DNA from: Enterobacter sp. kpr-6
GTDB lineage: Bacteria > Pseudomonadota > Gammaproteobacteria > Enterobacterales > Enterobacteriaceae
Direction: 5' to 3'
Assembly (NCBI RefSeq): GCF_900116015.1
Contig: NZ_FOYH01000013.1
Location: 21,058 to 85,057, forward strand
DNA: 64,000 bases
Shown here: in pieces, positions 21,446-33,907 of the stretch
Layout of the letters: every line of letters begins with the position of its first letter
Position numbering within the stretch: the stretch's first letter is position 1
Made by a program: the position numbers and the translations under genes
Notes under the pieces: model-generated
Databases searched by the model: none
What the model was told of the DNA's origin: nothing
What the model saw: the letters and a program-made list of their open reading frames with translations, nothing else

Positions 21446-22180
21446 TTAACCTTCGTGCAATCCGCACTCGCGTTTAAGCCCGAAGAAGCGGGTTTCTTCT
21501 TCTGCCATGCCGGGCTCCCATTTGCGGGTGGTGTGCGTGTCGCCCACCGACAGATAGCCCTGATCCCACAGCGGGTGATATTTCAGTCCGTGCTTTTGCA
21601 GGTACTGATAAACGGTGCGGTTGTCCCAGTCGATAATCGGCAGCACTTTGAATACACCGCGCTGAATACCCAGCACCGGCAGTGCGGCACGACTGCCGGA
21701 CTGCTCTCGGCGCAGGCCCGCAAACCAGGTTTGCGCGTTTAGCGTTTCCAGCGCGCGATTCATCGGTTCGACTTTGTTGATGTCATTGTATTTCTCAATG
21801 CCCTCAACGCCCTGCTCCCATAGTTTGCCATAGCGCGCTTCCTGCCACGCCGGACTTTCTTTGGCGCGGAAAACGTGCAGGTTCAGGTTGAGTTTGTCCG
21901 TTAGCTCATCAATGAACTGATAGGTTTCCGGGAACAGGTAGCCGGTATCGGTGAGGATCACCGGAATATCCGGACGGATTTGGTTTACCAGATGCAGACT
22001 GACCGCCGCCTGGATGCCAAAGCTCGACGAGAGAACATATTCACCCGGCAGGTTTTCCAGCGCCCATGCCACGCGATCTTCGGCGCTGAGCTTTTCCAGG
22101 CGATCGTTGGTTTCCGCAAGCGCGTTGACGCGTTCTTCTTTTGGGAGAGCGTTAAGCGCAGTGAGATCGAGTATGGACAT
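21446..22180 (-). CDS. cysH: PAPS reductase CysH
   Basis: CysH reduces PAPS to sulfite with thioredoxin. The 244-residue protein ends KRECGLHEG, carrying the catalytic cysteine of the ECGLH motif, and has the adenine-nucleotide PP-loop-like segment [16 protein letters not shown]. It is the last gene of the cysJIH operon, separated from cysI by a repeat cluster. Confidence 0.97.
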   Translation of the reverse strand: MSILDLTALNALPKEERVNALAETNDRLEKLSAEDRVAWALENLPGEYVLSSSFGIQAAVSLHLVNQIRPDIPVILTDTGYLFPETYQFIDELTDKLNLNLHVFRAKESPAWQEARYGKLWEQGVEGIEKYNDINKVEPMNRALETLNAQTWFAGLRREQSGSRAALPVLGIQRGVFKVLPIIDWDNRTVYQYLQKHGLKYHPLWDQGYLSVGDTHTTRKWEPGMAEEETRFFGLKRECGLHEG

Positions 22181-22201
22181 AGTTACCTCTTATTGGTTTT
22201 T

Positions 22202-22296
22202 CCCCTCACCCTAACCCTCTCCCAAAGGGAGAGGGGACAGATCGAGTGCGGGCTGCCCTTCCCCCTCTCCCTGGGGAGAGGGCCGGGGTGAGGGGG
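22202..22296. repeat. Intergenic palindromic repeat cluster 2, inside cysJIH
   Basis: Two mirrored units (CCCTCACCCTAACCCTCTCC.. and ..GGAGAGGGCCGGGGTGAGGG) flank a spacer with CAGATCGAGTGCGGGCT. It sits between cysI and cysH, genes of one operon, where it could fold into stable stems in the mRNA. Confidence 0.85.
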
Positions 22297-22301
22297 AAAA
22301 A

Positions 22302-24014
22302 TTACTCCCAGAAATCCCGTGCCGGATCCAGTACCGGGCGGATAATGCCCGCGCGCACGGTGAAATCACCAAAGCCTTCGCCCGCGTCACGCTCTCTTGC
22401 CCAGCGCCCCACCAGTTCATCGATCGAATCTAAAATCTCGGACGCGTTGATGTTCTCGCGGTACATGCGCGGGATGCGGGTGCCCATGCGGTTGCCGCCG
22501 AGGTGCAGGTTGTAGCGGCCCGGCGCTTTACCGACAAGCCCCATTTCAGCCAGCAGCGCACGACCACAGCCGTTCGGACAGCCGGTGACGCGCAGAACAA
22601 TGTGCTCGTCGCCCACGCCGTGCTTTTCCATCACCGCTTCGACTTTATCAACGAAAGACGGCAGGAAACGCTCGGCTTCGGCCATCGCCAGTGGACAGGT
22701 CGGGAAGGCAACGCAGGCCATGGAGTTTTCACGCTGTGGTTTGACCGCATCCATCAGGCCATGATCGCGCGCCAGTTTCTCGATCTTCGCCTTCTCGCTT
22801 TCCGGTACACCGGCGACGATCAGGTTCTGGTTAGCGGTCAGACGGAAATCGCCTTTGTGGATCTTCGCGATCTCCACCAATCCGGTTTTCAGCGGACGAT
22901 CCGGGAAATCAAGAATACGACCGTTTTCAATAAACAGCGTCAGGTGCCATTTATCATCGATGCCTTTCACCCAGCCGATGCGATCGCCGCGTCCGGTGAA
23001 TTCATACGGGCGTACCGGCGCAAACTTGATGCCCGCGCGACGCTCCACTTCTGCCTTGAACGTCTCAACGCCAACGCGCTCAAGGGTGTATTTGGTTTTG
23101 GCATTTTTACGATCGGTACGGTTACCCCAGTCGCGCTGGGTAGTTACTACCGCTTCGGCCACCGCCAGGGTATGTTCCAGCGGCAGGAAACCAAATTCGC
23201 TCGCGGTGCGGGCGTAGGTTTTTTTGTTGCCGTGCTCAATCGACAAACCGCCGCCCACCAGCAGGTTAAAGCCCACCAGCCTGCCGTTCTCGGCGATGGC
23301 GATAAAGTTCATGTCGTTGGCGTGCAGATCCACATCGTTCTGCGGCGGGATCACCACGGTGGTTTTGAATTTACGCGGCAGATAGGTCGCGCCGAGGATC
23401 GGTTCTTCATCGGTGGTGGCGACTTTTTCCGCGTCGTGCCAGATCTCCGCATAAGCGCGAGTACGCGGCAGCAGGTGCTCTGAGAGTTTTTTCGCCCACT
23501 CGTACGCGTCAGCGTGCAGTTGCGACTCCACCGGGTTCGAGGTGCAGAGCACGTTACGGTTCATGTCGTTCGCCGTGGCGAGCGCGTCCAGCCCCACTTC
23601 ATGCAGCATCTGATGCGCCGGTTTCACGTTCTTTTTCAGAATGCCGTGATACTGAAAAGTCTGGCGGTTAGTCAGACGGATGCTGCCGTAAATGGTTTTT
23701 TCGCTGGCGAACTTATCTACCGACAGCCACTGTTTCGGGGTGATGATCCCCCCCGGCAGGCGGCAGCGCAGCATCATCGCATGACGCGGCTCCAGTTTTT
23801 GCTCGGCGCGTTCGGCACGAATATCGCGGTCATCCTGCTGATACATGCCGTGAAAGCGGATCAGCAGGAAGTTGTCTCCCTGAAAACCGCCGGTGAGACC
23901 ATGGTTTAAATCTTCGGCAATCGTACCGCGCAGGTAGTTGCTCTCGCGTTTCATGCGCTCGGCGTCGGTCAGTTTACCTTCGACCACCAGCGGGCCTGGA
24001 TGTTTTTCGTTCAT
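22302..24014 (-). CDS. cysI: Sulfite reductase hemoprotein subunit CysI
   Basis: CysI reduces sulfite to sulfide at a siroheme coupled to a [4Fe-4S] cluster. The 570-residue protein contains the paired nitrite/sulfite reductase half-domains ([11 protein letters not shown] early). The four cluster cysteines are in [15 protein letters not shown] and [13 protein letters not shown]. Its ATG overlaps the cysJ stop (TAATG). Confidence 0.97.
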   Translation of the reverse strand: MNEKHPGPLVVEGKLTDAERMKRESNYLRGTIAEDLNHGLTGGFQGDNFLLIRFHGMYQQDDRDIRAERAEQKLEPRHAMMLRCRLPGGIITPKQWLSVDKFASEKTIYGSIRLTNRQTFQYHGILKKNVKPAHQMLHEVGLDALATANDMNRNVLCTSNPVESQLHADAYEWAKKLSEHLLPRTRAYAEIWHDAEKVATTDEEPILGATYLPRKFKTTVVIPPQNDVDLHANDMNFIAIAENGRLVGFNLLVGGGLSIEHGNKKTYARTASEFGFLPLEHTLAVAEAVVTTQRDWGNRTDRKNAKTKYTLERVGVETFKAEVERRAGIKFAPVRPYEFTGRGDRIGWVKGIDDKWHLTLFIENGRILDFPDRPLKTGLVEIAKIHKGDFRLTANQNLIVAGVPESEKAKIEKLARDHGLMDAVKPQRENSMACVAFPTCPLAMAEAERFLPSFVDKVEAVMEKHGVGDEHIVLRVTGCPNGCGRALLAEMGLVGKAPGRYNLHLGGNRMGTRIPRMYRENINASEILDSIDELVGRWARERDAGEGFGDFTVRAGIIRPVLDPARDFWE

Positions 24015-25819
24015 TAGTAGACATCTCGCTGATAACGGCGCTCAACGCGCAGCTCACTTAAAAATTCATCCGCTGTTTCAGCGTCCATCGCGCCGAATTC
24101 AGCAATCACGTCCAGCAATGCCTGCTCAACGTCTTTCGCCATGCGATTGGCGTCGCCGCAGACATAAATGTGGGCACCGTCATTAATCCAGCGCCACAGC
24201 TCTGCGCCCTGTTCGCGCAGTTTGTCTTGTACGTATATTTTTTCTTTCTGGTCGCGGGACCAGGCAAGATCGATGCGCGACAGCACGCCCTCTTTGACGT
24301 AACGCTGCCACTCAACCTGGTATAAAAAGTCTTCGGTAAAGGTCGGGTTACCAAAGAACAGCCAGTTTTTACCCGGCGCTTCATCGGCGGCACGCTGCTG
24401 CATAAAGGCGCGGAACGGCGCGATACCGGTGCCTGGCCCAATCATAATCACCGGCGTTTCCGGGTTGGCGGGCAGGCGGAAATTGTCGTTGTGCTCGATA
24501 AATACCCGCACTTCGCCCTCTTCTTCTACACGGTCGGCGAGGAAGCTGGATGCGCCACCGGCGCGGGCACGGCCTTCTACGTCAAAACGCACGGCACCGA
24601 CGGTGATGTGCACTTCGCTTTCAACTTCAGCCTGTGAGGAGGCGATAGAGTAAAGGCGCGGCGTCAGCGGGCGCAGCAGGCCAATCAGCGCGTCGGCGCT
24701 AAGCTGGGCCGGTGAGAAGCGCACCATATCCACAATAGGAGTGGTGGTGGCGTAATGCTGCAATTTGGCTTTATCGCCCACCAGCGGCAGCAGAGTTTCA
24801 CTGCGGGAAAGCGTGGCGTAATTCTCAACGATGTTGGCGGTATTGACCGTCAGCTCGAAGTGCCATTGCAAAGCCTCAGCCAGCGGCAGGGTTTTGCCCT
24901 CAACCGTGACGCTTTCGTCGCCTTTCAGCCACAGCAGTTCTGTTAACTCTTTGACTAATGCCGGATCGTTCTGGTACCAGACGCCGAGCGCGTCACCCGG
25001 CTGATAGCGCAGACCGGAATCACCGAGATCGATTTCGATATGTCGCACATCTTTAACAGAGTCACGCCCGGTAATTTTCTGGTTTACCGACAGACTCGCC
25101 ACCAGCGGCGCTTCTTTGGTGTAAGGGCTGGAATGAACTTCATTGACCGCACCGGTTGCCGTGATTGCCGCCTGTGCCGGGGTTTCTTTCGGTACGCGGG
25201 CTTTTAACACCTCAACAATGCGGGCGCGCCATTCGCTGGCGGCGGGCTGGAATTCAACATCGGCATCGACGCGATCGAGCAGGCGTTCCGCGCCCAGTTC
25301 CGCCAGTTTGCTGTCAAAATCTTTCCCGCTCTGGCAGAAGAATTCGTAGGAGGTATCGCCGAGACCAAACACGGCAAAGGCCGCGCCGTCGAGTTTGGGC
25401 GCTTTTTTCGAGAACAGGAACTTATGCAGCGCCACCGCTTCTTCCGGCGGCTCCCCTTCACCCTGAGTGGACGCCACGACAACCAGCAGTTTTTCCTGAC
25501 CGATTTGTTTGAATTTATAGTCGCCCGCGTTCACCAGATTGACGTTAAGTTTTGCGGCCAGCAGATCGTCGCGCAACGCTTCAGCCACGCGGCGGGCGTT
25601 GCCGGTTTGCGAGGCGGAAATCAGGGCGATGGTCGGGACGTCAACGGCAGGTGCGGGCGTGCTCACCGCAGCAGCAGGCTGCTGGTTCAGTACACCCCAG
25701 AAATAGCCTGAAACCCAGGCAAGCTGGTTGGGCGTTAAATCAGTGGTCGCAGCCTGAAGGCGCGCCAGTTGCTCCGGGTTCAGCGGAAGCAAAGCGGTAG
25801 GTGGGGCCTGTGTCGTCAT
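24014..25819 (-). CDS. cysJ: Sulfite reductase flavoprotein subunit CysJ
   Basis: CysJ passes electrons from NADPH through FAD and FMN to CysI. The 601-residue protein has an N-terminal flavodoxin-like FMN domain ([27 protein letters not shown]), an FAD domain (RLYSIASS) and an NADPH domain ([25 protein letters not shown], ending [10 protein letters not shown]). It is the first gene of cysJIH. Confidence 0.97.
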   Translation of the reverse strand: MTTQAPPTALLPLNPEQLARLQAATTDLTPNQLAWVSGYFWGVLNQQPAAAVSTPAPAVDVPTIALISASQTGNARRVAEALRDDLLAAKLNVNLVNAGDYKFKQIGQEKLLVVVASTQGEGEPPEEAVALHKFLFSKKAPKLDGAAFAVFGLGDTSYEFFCQSGKDFDSKLAELGAERLLDRVDADVEFQPAASEWRARIVEVLKARVPKETPAQAAITATGAVNEVHSSPYTKEAPLVASLSVNQKITGRDSVKDVRHIEIDLGDSGLRYQPGDALGVWYQNDPALVKELTELLWLKGDESVTVEGKTLPLAEALQWHFELTVNTANIVENYATLSRSETLLPLVGDKAKLQHYATTTPIVDMVRFSPAQLSADALIGLLRPLTPRLYSIASSQAEVESEVHITVGAVRFDVEGRARAGGASSFLADRVEEEGEVRVFIEHNDNFRLPANPETPVIMIGPGTGIAPFRAFMQQRAADEAPGKNWLFFGNPTFTEDFLYQVEWQRYVKEGVLSRIDLAWSRDQKEKIYVQDKLREQGAELWRWINDGAHIYVCGDANRMAKDVEQALLDVIAEFGAMDAETADEFLSELRVERRYQRDVY

Positions 25820-26124
25820 GCGTCGTCAAGTTCCAGTAAGCAAAGCTATTTTTATAAGGTGAAAAACAGAACAGAGTGTAAGGTTAACGGCGGGGATAAT
25901 AACAATTAAAGAAGGGATGGAAATAATAAATAACCAAAAGCACTAACCTGTTTTAGTTATAGTTGTTAACACTAAAACTGGTTGGTTAACTCTATGATTT
26001 TTAATGCTAAATATGACGATAATTTACCTTTATGGCGGCCTTACCGGATTTACCGGTTTTAGTTAATGCCAAAAAAGGTCAATTCCGGTAGTATTCGCCG
26101 GTTTTTTAAGCCAGAGAGCCTGTC
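25820..26124. promoter_or_regulatory. Divergent cysJ-queD control region with long dyad
   Basis: This 305-base AT-rich gap separates divergent cysJ and queD. It holds an interrupted inverted repeat, 25945-25957 and 25971-25983 (AACCTGTTTTAGT and ACTAAAACTGGTT), matching at 12 of 13 positions around a 13-base centre. CysB activates cysJIH in E. coli, so a CysB site is expected here, but I cannot assign the dyad to it. No gene is visible. Confidence 0.5.
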
Positions 26125-26487
26125 ATGCCTACCACGTTATTTAAAGATTTTACCTTCGAAGCCGCTCACCGCCTGCCGCACGTACCAGAAGGGCATAAAT
26201 GCGGTCGTCTGCACGGCCACTCTTTTATGGTTCGTCTGGAAATTACCGGTGAAGTCGATCCTTATACAGGCTGGATCATGGACTTTTCCGAGCTGAAAGC
26301 GGCGTTTAAGCCGACTTATGATCGACTGGATCACTATTATCTGAATGATATTCCGGGCCTGGAAAATCCCACCAGCGAAGTGCTGGCCGCATGGATCTGG
26401 AATGAAATGAAACCGCTTGTGCCGCTGTTGAGTGCAGTGATGGTGAAAGAGACCTGTACGGCGGGTTGTGTGTATCGCGGGGAGTAA
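26125..26487 (+). CDS. queD: 6-carboxytetrahydropterin synthase QueD
   Basis: QueD converts dihydroneopterin triphosphate to 6-carboxytetrahydropterin, an early queuosine step. The 120-residue protein has the zinc-site histidines and active-site cysteine in [20 protein letters not shown] and HGHSF, and the C-terminal [14 protein letters not shown]. It is convergent with queE across a repeat cluster. Confidence 0.95.
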   Translation: MPTTLFKDFTFEAAHRLPHVPEGHKCGRLHGHSFMVRLEITGEVDPYTGWIMDFSELKAAFKPTYDRLDHYYLNDIPGLENPTSEVLAAWIWNEMKPLVPLLSAVMVKETCTAGCVYRGE

Positions 26488-26489
26488 TG

Positions 26490-26621
26490 CCCCCTCACCC
26501 CGACCCTCTCCCTAAGGGAGAGGGAGAAAGGCGGGACCGTGCCCAACTCAGGGAGAGTGATAAAGGCGGGTACGCACTCGGGCGGTTCCCTCTCCCTCAG
26601 GGAGAGGGTTAGGGTGAGGGT
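26490..26621. repeat. Intergenic palindromic repeat cluster 3
   Basis: Units of the CCCTCACCC..CCCTCTCCC family, including one truncated internal copy (CAGGGAGAGTGATAAAGGCGG), fill the gap between convergent queD and queE, starting three bases after the queD stop. Confidence 0.85.
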
Positions 26622-26629
26622 GATTCCCG

Positions 26630-27301
26630 TCAGGCAATATTCAAATACTTATGCGTCTGCATCGACAGCCGCCAGTTGCGGGCAATACACGTCTCAATAC
26701 ACAAACGCGTCGCGTCCTCTTTCTGACTGATCGGTTGCAGCGCAATCACCCGTGCTTTGTCGTCGTGCAGACGAGCCAGCAGTTCATCCAGCGCTTCGAT
26801 ATCACGTACGCGGCCCACCGGGTGTTTGATCTCATCAGCACGCTCCAGCGCCTGCGTCAGCACATCATAGCCACCGCGCATGTTCACTTTCGGCGATACC
26901 GTCACCCAGGTGCTGTGAGAACAGCGCACTTCATGCGTGCCGCTGGTTTCGATCTGGCAGCTAAAACCGTTTTTTTCCAGCAGTGAGGTCAGCGGGATCA
27001 GGTCGTGAATGCAGGGTTCGCCGCCGGTGATCACCACGTGACGCGCGGTATATCCCTGACGGCCAATCACTGCCAGCAGATCTTCGCTGCTTGCTGCGCC
27101 CCATTTGTCGCTCTCTTTGGTCTTGGCGACAACGGTATAGAGCGACACTTCCCGATCGGCGAGTTTGTCCCACGTGTGTTTGGTGTCGCACCAGGCACAG
27201 CCAACCGGGCATCCCTGCAAACGAATAAAAATGGCAGGAACGCCGGTAAAGTAACCCTCACCTTGCAGGGTCTGGAACATTTCATTAATCGGGTACTGCA
27301 T
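26630..27301 (-). CDS. queE: 7-carboxy-7-deazaguanine synthase QueE
   Basis: QueE is a radical-SAM enzyme that contracts 6-carboxytetrahydropterin to the deazapurine ring of queuosine. The 223-residue protein has the cluster-binding cysteines in GCPVGCAWCDTKHTW and the SAM segment VITGGEPCIHDL. I used the ATG of MQYPINEMFQ, as in E. coli; an ATG two codons upstream is possible. Confidence 0.95.
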   Translation of the reverse strand: MQYPINEMFQTLQGEGYFTGVPAIFIRLQGCPVGCAWCDTKHTWDKLADREVSLYTVVAKTKESDKWGAASSEDLLAVIGRQGYTARHVVITGGEPCIHDLIPLTSLLEKNGFSCQIETSGTHEVRCSHSTWVTVSPKVNMRGGYDVLTQALERADEIKHPVGRVRDIEALDELLARLHDDKARVIALQPISQKEDATRLCIETCIARNWRLSMQTHKYLNIA

Positions 27302-27356
27302 ACTCATCTCTGTTTTAGCGGGTAAAGACTAAGTATCGCAGATCCCCGGCATCCGA

Positions 27357-28064
27357 TCATGTGCCATTCGCGCCCTGCGCATTTACCGCGCTGGCAAATC
27401 GCTGGGTGATTTGCAGGGGACGGGTAATCGCCCCGCCCACGACCACCGCGTGTGCGCCCAGTGCCAGACAGCGTGCGGCAAGCTCCGGCGTCTCGACGTT
27501 GCCTTCAGCAATGACCGGGATCGTGGAGAGTGCCACTGCATCTTTCAGAAATTGCAGATCGTTTTCCGGAAGTTTATGCCCCGTCGATGCCGCCGTGTAG
27601 CCATAAAGCGTGGTACCGACACAGTCAAAACCGAGCTCGCAGGCGACGCGCACATCTTCAAGGCTGGCAATATCCGCCATCAGCAACACCTGCGGATAGC
27701 GGCGGCGGACCTCTGCGACCAGCGCGGGAAGCGTGTCGCCGCCCGGTCGTTGACGCTGCGTGGCGTCCAGGGCAATCATCTCCGGCGCGACCGTCATCAG
27801 TTCGTCGATTTCACGCAGCGTGGCGGTGATGAACACTTCGCTGTCCGGGTAGTCGCGCTTAATGATGCCGATAACCGGCAGCGATACCGTCGCTTTGATA
27901 GCTTCGATATCCGCCACGCTGTTCGCGCGGATCCCTGCCGCGCCGCCCTGGGCTGCGGCAAGCGCCATCCGCGACATAATAAACGGGCTGTGCAGGGGTT
28001 CATTTTCCAGCGCCTGACAGGAGACCACCAGCTTGTGTTTAATTTGCTCTAACATCACATTCAT
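27357..28064 (-). CDS. nanE: N-acetylmannosamine-6-phosphate 2-epimerase (NanE family)
   Basis: NanE-family enzymes convert ManNAc-6-P to GlcNAc-6-P. The 235-residue TIM-barrel protein carries the lysine segment GIIKRDYPDSEVFITAT, DATQRQRP and the glutamate segment VIAEGNVETPE, with VVGGAITRP as phosphate site. Its ATG overlaps the stop codon of the PTS permease (ATGA), so the two are translationally coupled. No nanA, nanK or nanT is present, which separates it from the usual sialic-acid operon. Confidence 0.88.
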   Translation of the reverse strand: MNVMLEQIKHKLVVSCQALENEPLHSPFIMSRMALAAAQGGAAGIRANSVADIEAIKATVSLPVIGIIKRDYPDSEVFITATLREIDELMTVAPEMIALDATQRQRPGGDTLPALVAEVRRRYPQVLLMADIASLEDVRVACELGFDCVGTTLYGYTAASTGHKLPENDLQFLKDAVALSTIPVIAEGNVETPELAARCLALGAHAVVVGGAITRPLQITQRFASAVNAQGANGT

Positions 28065-29617
28065 AACGCTAACATCTCTTCCATTTCATTTTTAATGATG
28101 GTGACATGCGGGCCGTAAATCACCTGCACCCCATTGCCACGCACGATCACGCCGCGCGCGCCGGTCGCTTTCAGGGCGGCTTCGTCCACTTTACTGCCCT
28201 CTTTCACCGTCACGCGTAACCGTGTGGCGCAGCAGTCAACTTCATCCAGATTCTCTCGTCCGCCAAGCCCGCGCACGATGGCCTGCGCGCGTTCACTGCC
28301 GTTGACGGCGACCATCTCAACCTGCTCTTTTTCACGCCCTGGCGTGAGGAAATTAAAGCGGTTAATCAGATAACGGAACGTAAAGTAGTAGAGGAAGAAC
28401 CACGGAATGCCGACCATCGGCACGTACAGCCAGTGGGTTTTTGCTTCGCCCTGCAACACGCCAAACAGGATGAAATCGATAAAGCCGCCGGAGAAGGTCT
28501 GCCCGATGGTGATGTGCAGCATATGCGCCAGCATAAAGGCCAGCCCGTCGAAGAAGGCGTGCAGGACGTACAGCACAGGGGCGACAAACAGGAACGAGAA
28601 CTCAATCGGCTCGGTAATACCAGTGAGGAATGAAGTCAGGGCGGCGGAGAGCAGCAGCCCGGCAACGCGTTTTTTATTCTCCGGTTTAGCGGTGTGGTAC
28701 ATCGCCAGACACGCGCCAATCAGCCCGAACATCATGGTAATGAAGCGACCCGACATAAAGCGTGAGGTGCCTTCGTAAAATTGCTGAGTATTCGGATCGG
28801 CAAGCTGGGCGAAGAAAATGCGCTGCGTCCCTTCCACCAGTTGCCCGTTAACGATTTCGCTGCCGCCGAGCGCCGTGGTCCAGAACGGCAGATAGAAAAT
28901 ATGGTGCAGGCCGAACGGGCCAAGCATACGCAAAATAAAACCGTACAGCAGCGTACCGAGATAACCCGTCGCGTCTACGAGGCCACCAAGACCAAAAATC
29001 AGCTTCTGGAAATGCGGCCACACCACCGTCATGATGGCTCCGACCAGGATCGCCACCAGCGAGGCAATAATGGGCACAAAGCGCGATCCGCCGAAAAAGC
29101 CTAAAAACTGCGGCAGCGCGATTTTATTGAAGCGATGGTGTAACGCACAGGTCACAAGACCAATCACTACGCCACCGAAGACGCCCGTTTCCAGCGTCTG
29201 AATGCCCAGCGTCATCCCCTGCCCTACTGCACCCGGATTGGTGGTGGCAAGCGTACCGGTGAGCGTCAGCAAGGCGTTGATGGTGGCGTTCATGACCAGG
29301 AACGCTAACAGTGCCGCCAGTCCTACGGTGCCTTTATCGGTTTTCGCCAGTCCTACCGCTACGCCCACGGCAAACAGCACGGACAAGTTGGCAAACACAA
29401 TCGCCCCGGCGCTGCTCATAATCGTGAAAATCGCCTGAAGCCAGCCCACATCCAGGAAAGGATAGGCCGTTAAGGTATTCGGGTTCGACAGTGCCCCGCC
29501 GATCCCCAGCAGCAGGCCCGCCGCTGGCAGTACCGCAATCGGCAACATGAAAGATTTACCAAACCGCTGTGCTTTTTCAAACCAGCCCCCGGAGGAGGCC
29601 CCACTAAAAATTGACAT
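28061..29617 (-). CDS. PTS EIICB permease, glucose/maltose superfamily
   Basis: The 518-residue inner-membrane protein has a glucose-family EIIC domain (about residues 15-410, GITEPIEFSFLFVAPVLYVLH as sugar-binding motif) followed by an EIIB domain with the phosphorylated cysteine in DCCATRLRV. No EIIA domain is attached, so it probably uses the cell's EIIA-Glc. Coupling to nanE suggests it imports and phosphorylates an amino sugar such as N-acetylmannosamine; this is inference. The divergent RpiR gene is the likely regulator. Confidence 0.88.
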   Translation of the reverse strand: MSIFSGASSGGWFEKAQRFGKSFMLPIAVLPAAGLLLGIGGALSNPNTLTAYPFLDVGWLQAIFTIMSSAGAIVFANLSVLFAVGVAVGLAKTDKGTVGLAALLAFLVMNATINALLTLTGTLATTNPGAVGQGMTLGIQTLETGVFGGVVIGLVTCALHHRFNKIALPQFLGFFGGSRFVPIIASLVAILVGAIMTVVWPHFQKLIFGLGGLVDATGYLGTLLYGFILRMLGPFGLHHIFYLPFWTTALGGSEIVNGQLVEGTQRIFFAQLADPNTQQFYEGTSRFMSGRFITMMFGLIGACLAMYHTAKPENKKRVAGLLLSAALTSFLTGITEPIEFSFLFVAPVLYVLHAFFDGLAFMLAHMLHITIGQTFSGGFIDFILFGVLQGEAKTHWLYVPMVGIPWFFLYYFTFRYLINRFNFLTPGREKEQVEMVAVNGSERAQAIVRGLGGRENLDEVDCCATRLRVTVKEGSKVDEAALKATGARGVIVRGNGVQVIYGPHVTIIKNEMEEMLAL

Positions 29618-29643
29618 TGTTTTTCTCCGCTCACCGTCGTGTT

Positions 29644-29691
29644 GATGAAAATTATTACCACATTAAATATTAATAGTGAAAATTATCATCA
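29644..29691. promoter_or_regulatory. Direct-repeat operator candidate between PTS and rpiR genes
   Basis: ATGAAAATTATTACCA (29645) and GTGAAAATTATCATCA (29676) are near-identical repeats whose starts are 31 bases apart, close to three helical turns. They lie in the divergent gap next to the permease start. This arrangement fits a binding site for the RpiR-type regulator. Confidence 0.5.
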
Positions 29692-29788
29692 TAAAAGCGG
29701 AAGTGGATCATACTATTTTAAAATGACTGGCAACCTGTCCCCTCTTTCCGCCACACTAGCGGGCATCAACGGCGTTAAGGATTATGCG

Positions 29789-30613
29789 ATGTCTGACAAT
29801 GAAAACGTGTTGCTCCGCCTGCGGCAGGGCACCTCGGGCTACAGCCCCACTCAGCAAAAGCTGGCGGAATATGTGCTGGCTGAGCCGTCGCGGGTGCTCT
29901 ACCAGACCATTACCGAACTGGCCCGCGAGAGTGAAACCAGCGAAGCCAGCGTGACGCGCCTGTGCCGGGTGCTGGGCTGCAAGGGCTATACCGAATTCAA
30001 AATGGCGCTGGCGCTGGACGTGCAGCGTTCAGACGTGCCGCGTGAGCACGGCGATGAGATTGATACGCTGGTGGAAGAATCGGTGCTGGCCTTGCGCGAC
30101 ACAGCTAAACTGCTCGACCGCGAGGTGCTCGCTCAGGCGGCAACGGCGCTGCATCAGGCCCGTTCGGTGCAGATTTATGGCGTGGCGGCCAGCGCGATCG
30201 TCGGCGATTATCTGCACTACAAGTTGTTACGCCTCGGTAAAACGGCGCAGGTTTTCAGCGACATGCATCGCGCGGCGATGAACGCCACTACGCTTGGCAC
30301 GGATGAACTGGTGATCGCCATTTCCAGCTCCGGCTCCACGCGCGATTTGCTGCATGTGGTGAAACTCGCGCGAAAACGCGGTGCAAAGGTGCTGGCGTTA
30401 AGCAATACGCCCCGTAGCCCGCTGGCGTCGATCAGCGATATGCTGCTGGTCGCTGCCAAACCCGAAGGCCCGCTGAGTGCCGGGGCGCTGAATGCCAAAG
30501 TGGGGGCGATGCTGCTGGTGGAGCTGCTGATGACTTCGCTGATGTCACACGATACGGGTTACAGCGAAACCAGCCAGCAAACCGCCAGCGCGACGCTGCC
30601 GCTGCTGCTGTAG
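29789..30613 (+). CDS. MurR/RpiR-family transcriptional regulator
   Basis: The 274-residue protein has an N-terminal RpiR helix-turn-helix (LAEYVLAEPSRVLYQTITELA..SEASVTRLCRVLGCKGY) and a C-terminal SIS sugar-phosphate-binding domain (about 120-250, AISSSGSTRDLLHVV, LSNTPRSPLAS). It is divergent from the PTS-nanE operon and probably senses its sugar phosphate. The frame is open from 29639, but the ATG at 29789 has TAAGGA seven bases upstream and starts the homologous region. Confidence 0.88.
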   Translation: MSDNENVLLRLRQGTSGYSPTQQKLAEYVLAEPSRVLYQTITELARESETSEASVTRLCRVLGCKGYTEFKMALALDVQRSDVPREHGDEIDTLVEESVLALRDTAKLLDREVLAQAATALHQARSVQIYGVAASAIVGDYLHYKLLRLGKTAQVFSDMHRAAMNATTLGTDELVIAISSSGSTRDLLHVVKLARKRGAKVLALSNTPRSPLASISDMLLVAAKPEGPLSAGALNAKVGAMLLVELLMTSLMSHDTGYSETSQQTASATLPLLL

Positions 30614-30615
30614 AA

Positions 30616-30646
30616 ACAAAAAAACCCGCCGAAGCGGGTTTTTTTA
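30616..30646. terminator. Bidirectional terminator between rpiR and eno
   Basis: AAACCCGCC, GAA and GCGGGTTT form a compact GC-rich stem flanked by an A-run on one side and a T-run on the other. It can end transcription of both convergent genes. Confidence 0.85.
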
Positions 30647-30668
30647 TAAGAGCGAAGAGACAGTAATA

Positions 30669-33695
<3,027 letters not shown>

Positions 33696-33851
33696 TTAGG
33701 TTTAAAAGACGATGGAATAACCAGGACGGGAAAGTAGTATACCGGAACTGTGCAGTTGCGACAAACTTTCATTCTCCCTCCTCTTCACCAGGTTCTGACA
33801 TTCATAAGGAGTGAGAAAATAGCCGCTTTTGGCTAAATGTTTTTGACGCAA

Positions 33852-33895
33852 ATCAAGCGCTTGTTATTTAAAAAATCACACAAAAAGCGCTTGAT
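33852..33895. promoter_or_regulatory. Paired AAGCGCTT palindromes upstream of pyrG
   Basis: ATCAAGCGCTT and AAGCGCTTGAT are 11-base inverted arms with a 22-base AT-rich centre, and each arm contains the palindrome AAGCGCTT itself. They lie between the mazG stop and pyrG. They could form a large hairpin or two operator half-sites; no known site is recognised. Confidence 0.35.
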
Positions 33896-33907
33896 CGGTA
33901 AAAGTCG

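Noticed and set aside
22503..23483. 326-codon plus-strand open frame
   Set aside because: It lies wholly antisense to cysI, a strongly supported gene; its composition is that of a reversed GC-rich coding sequence and no family motif is seen.
27357..28064. nanE taken as part of a sialic-acid operon
   Set aside because: No nanA, nanT, nanK or NanR gene is adjacent; coupling is to a PTS permease instead.
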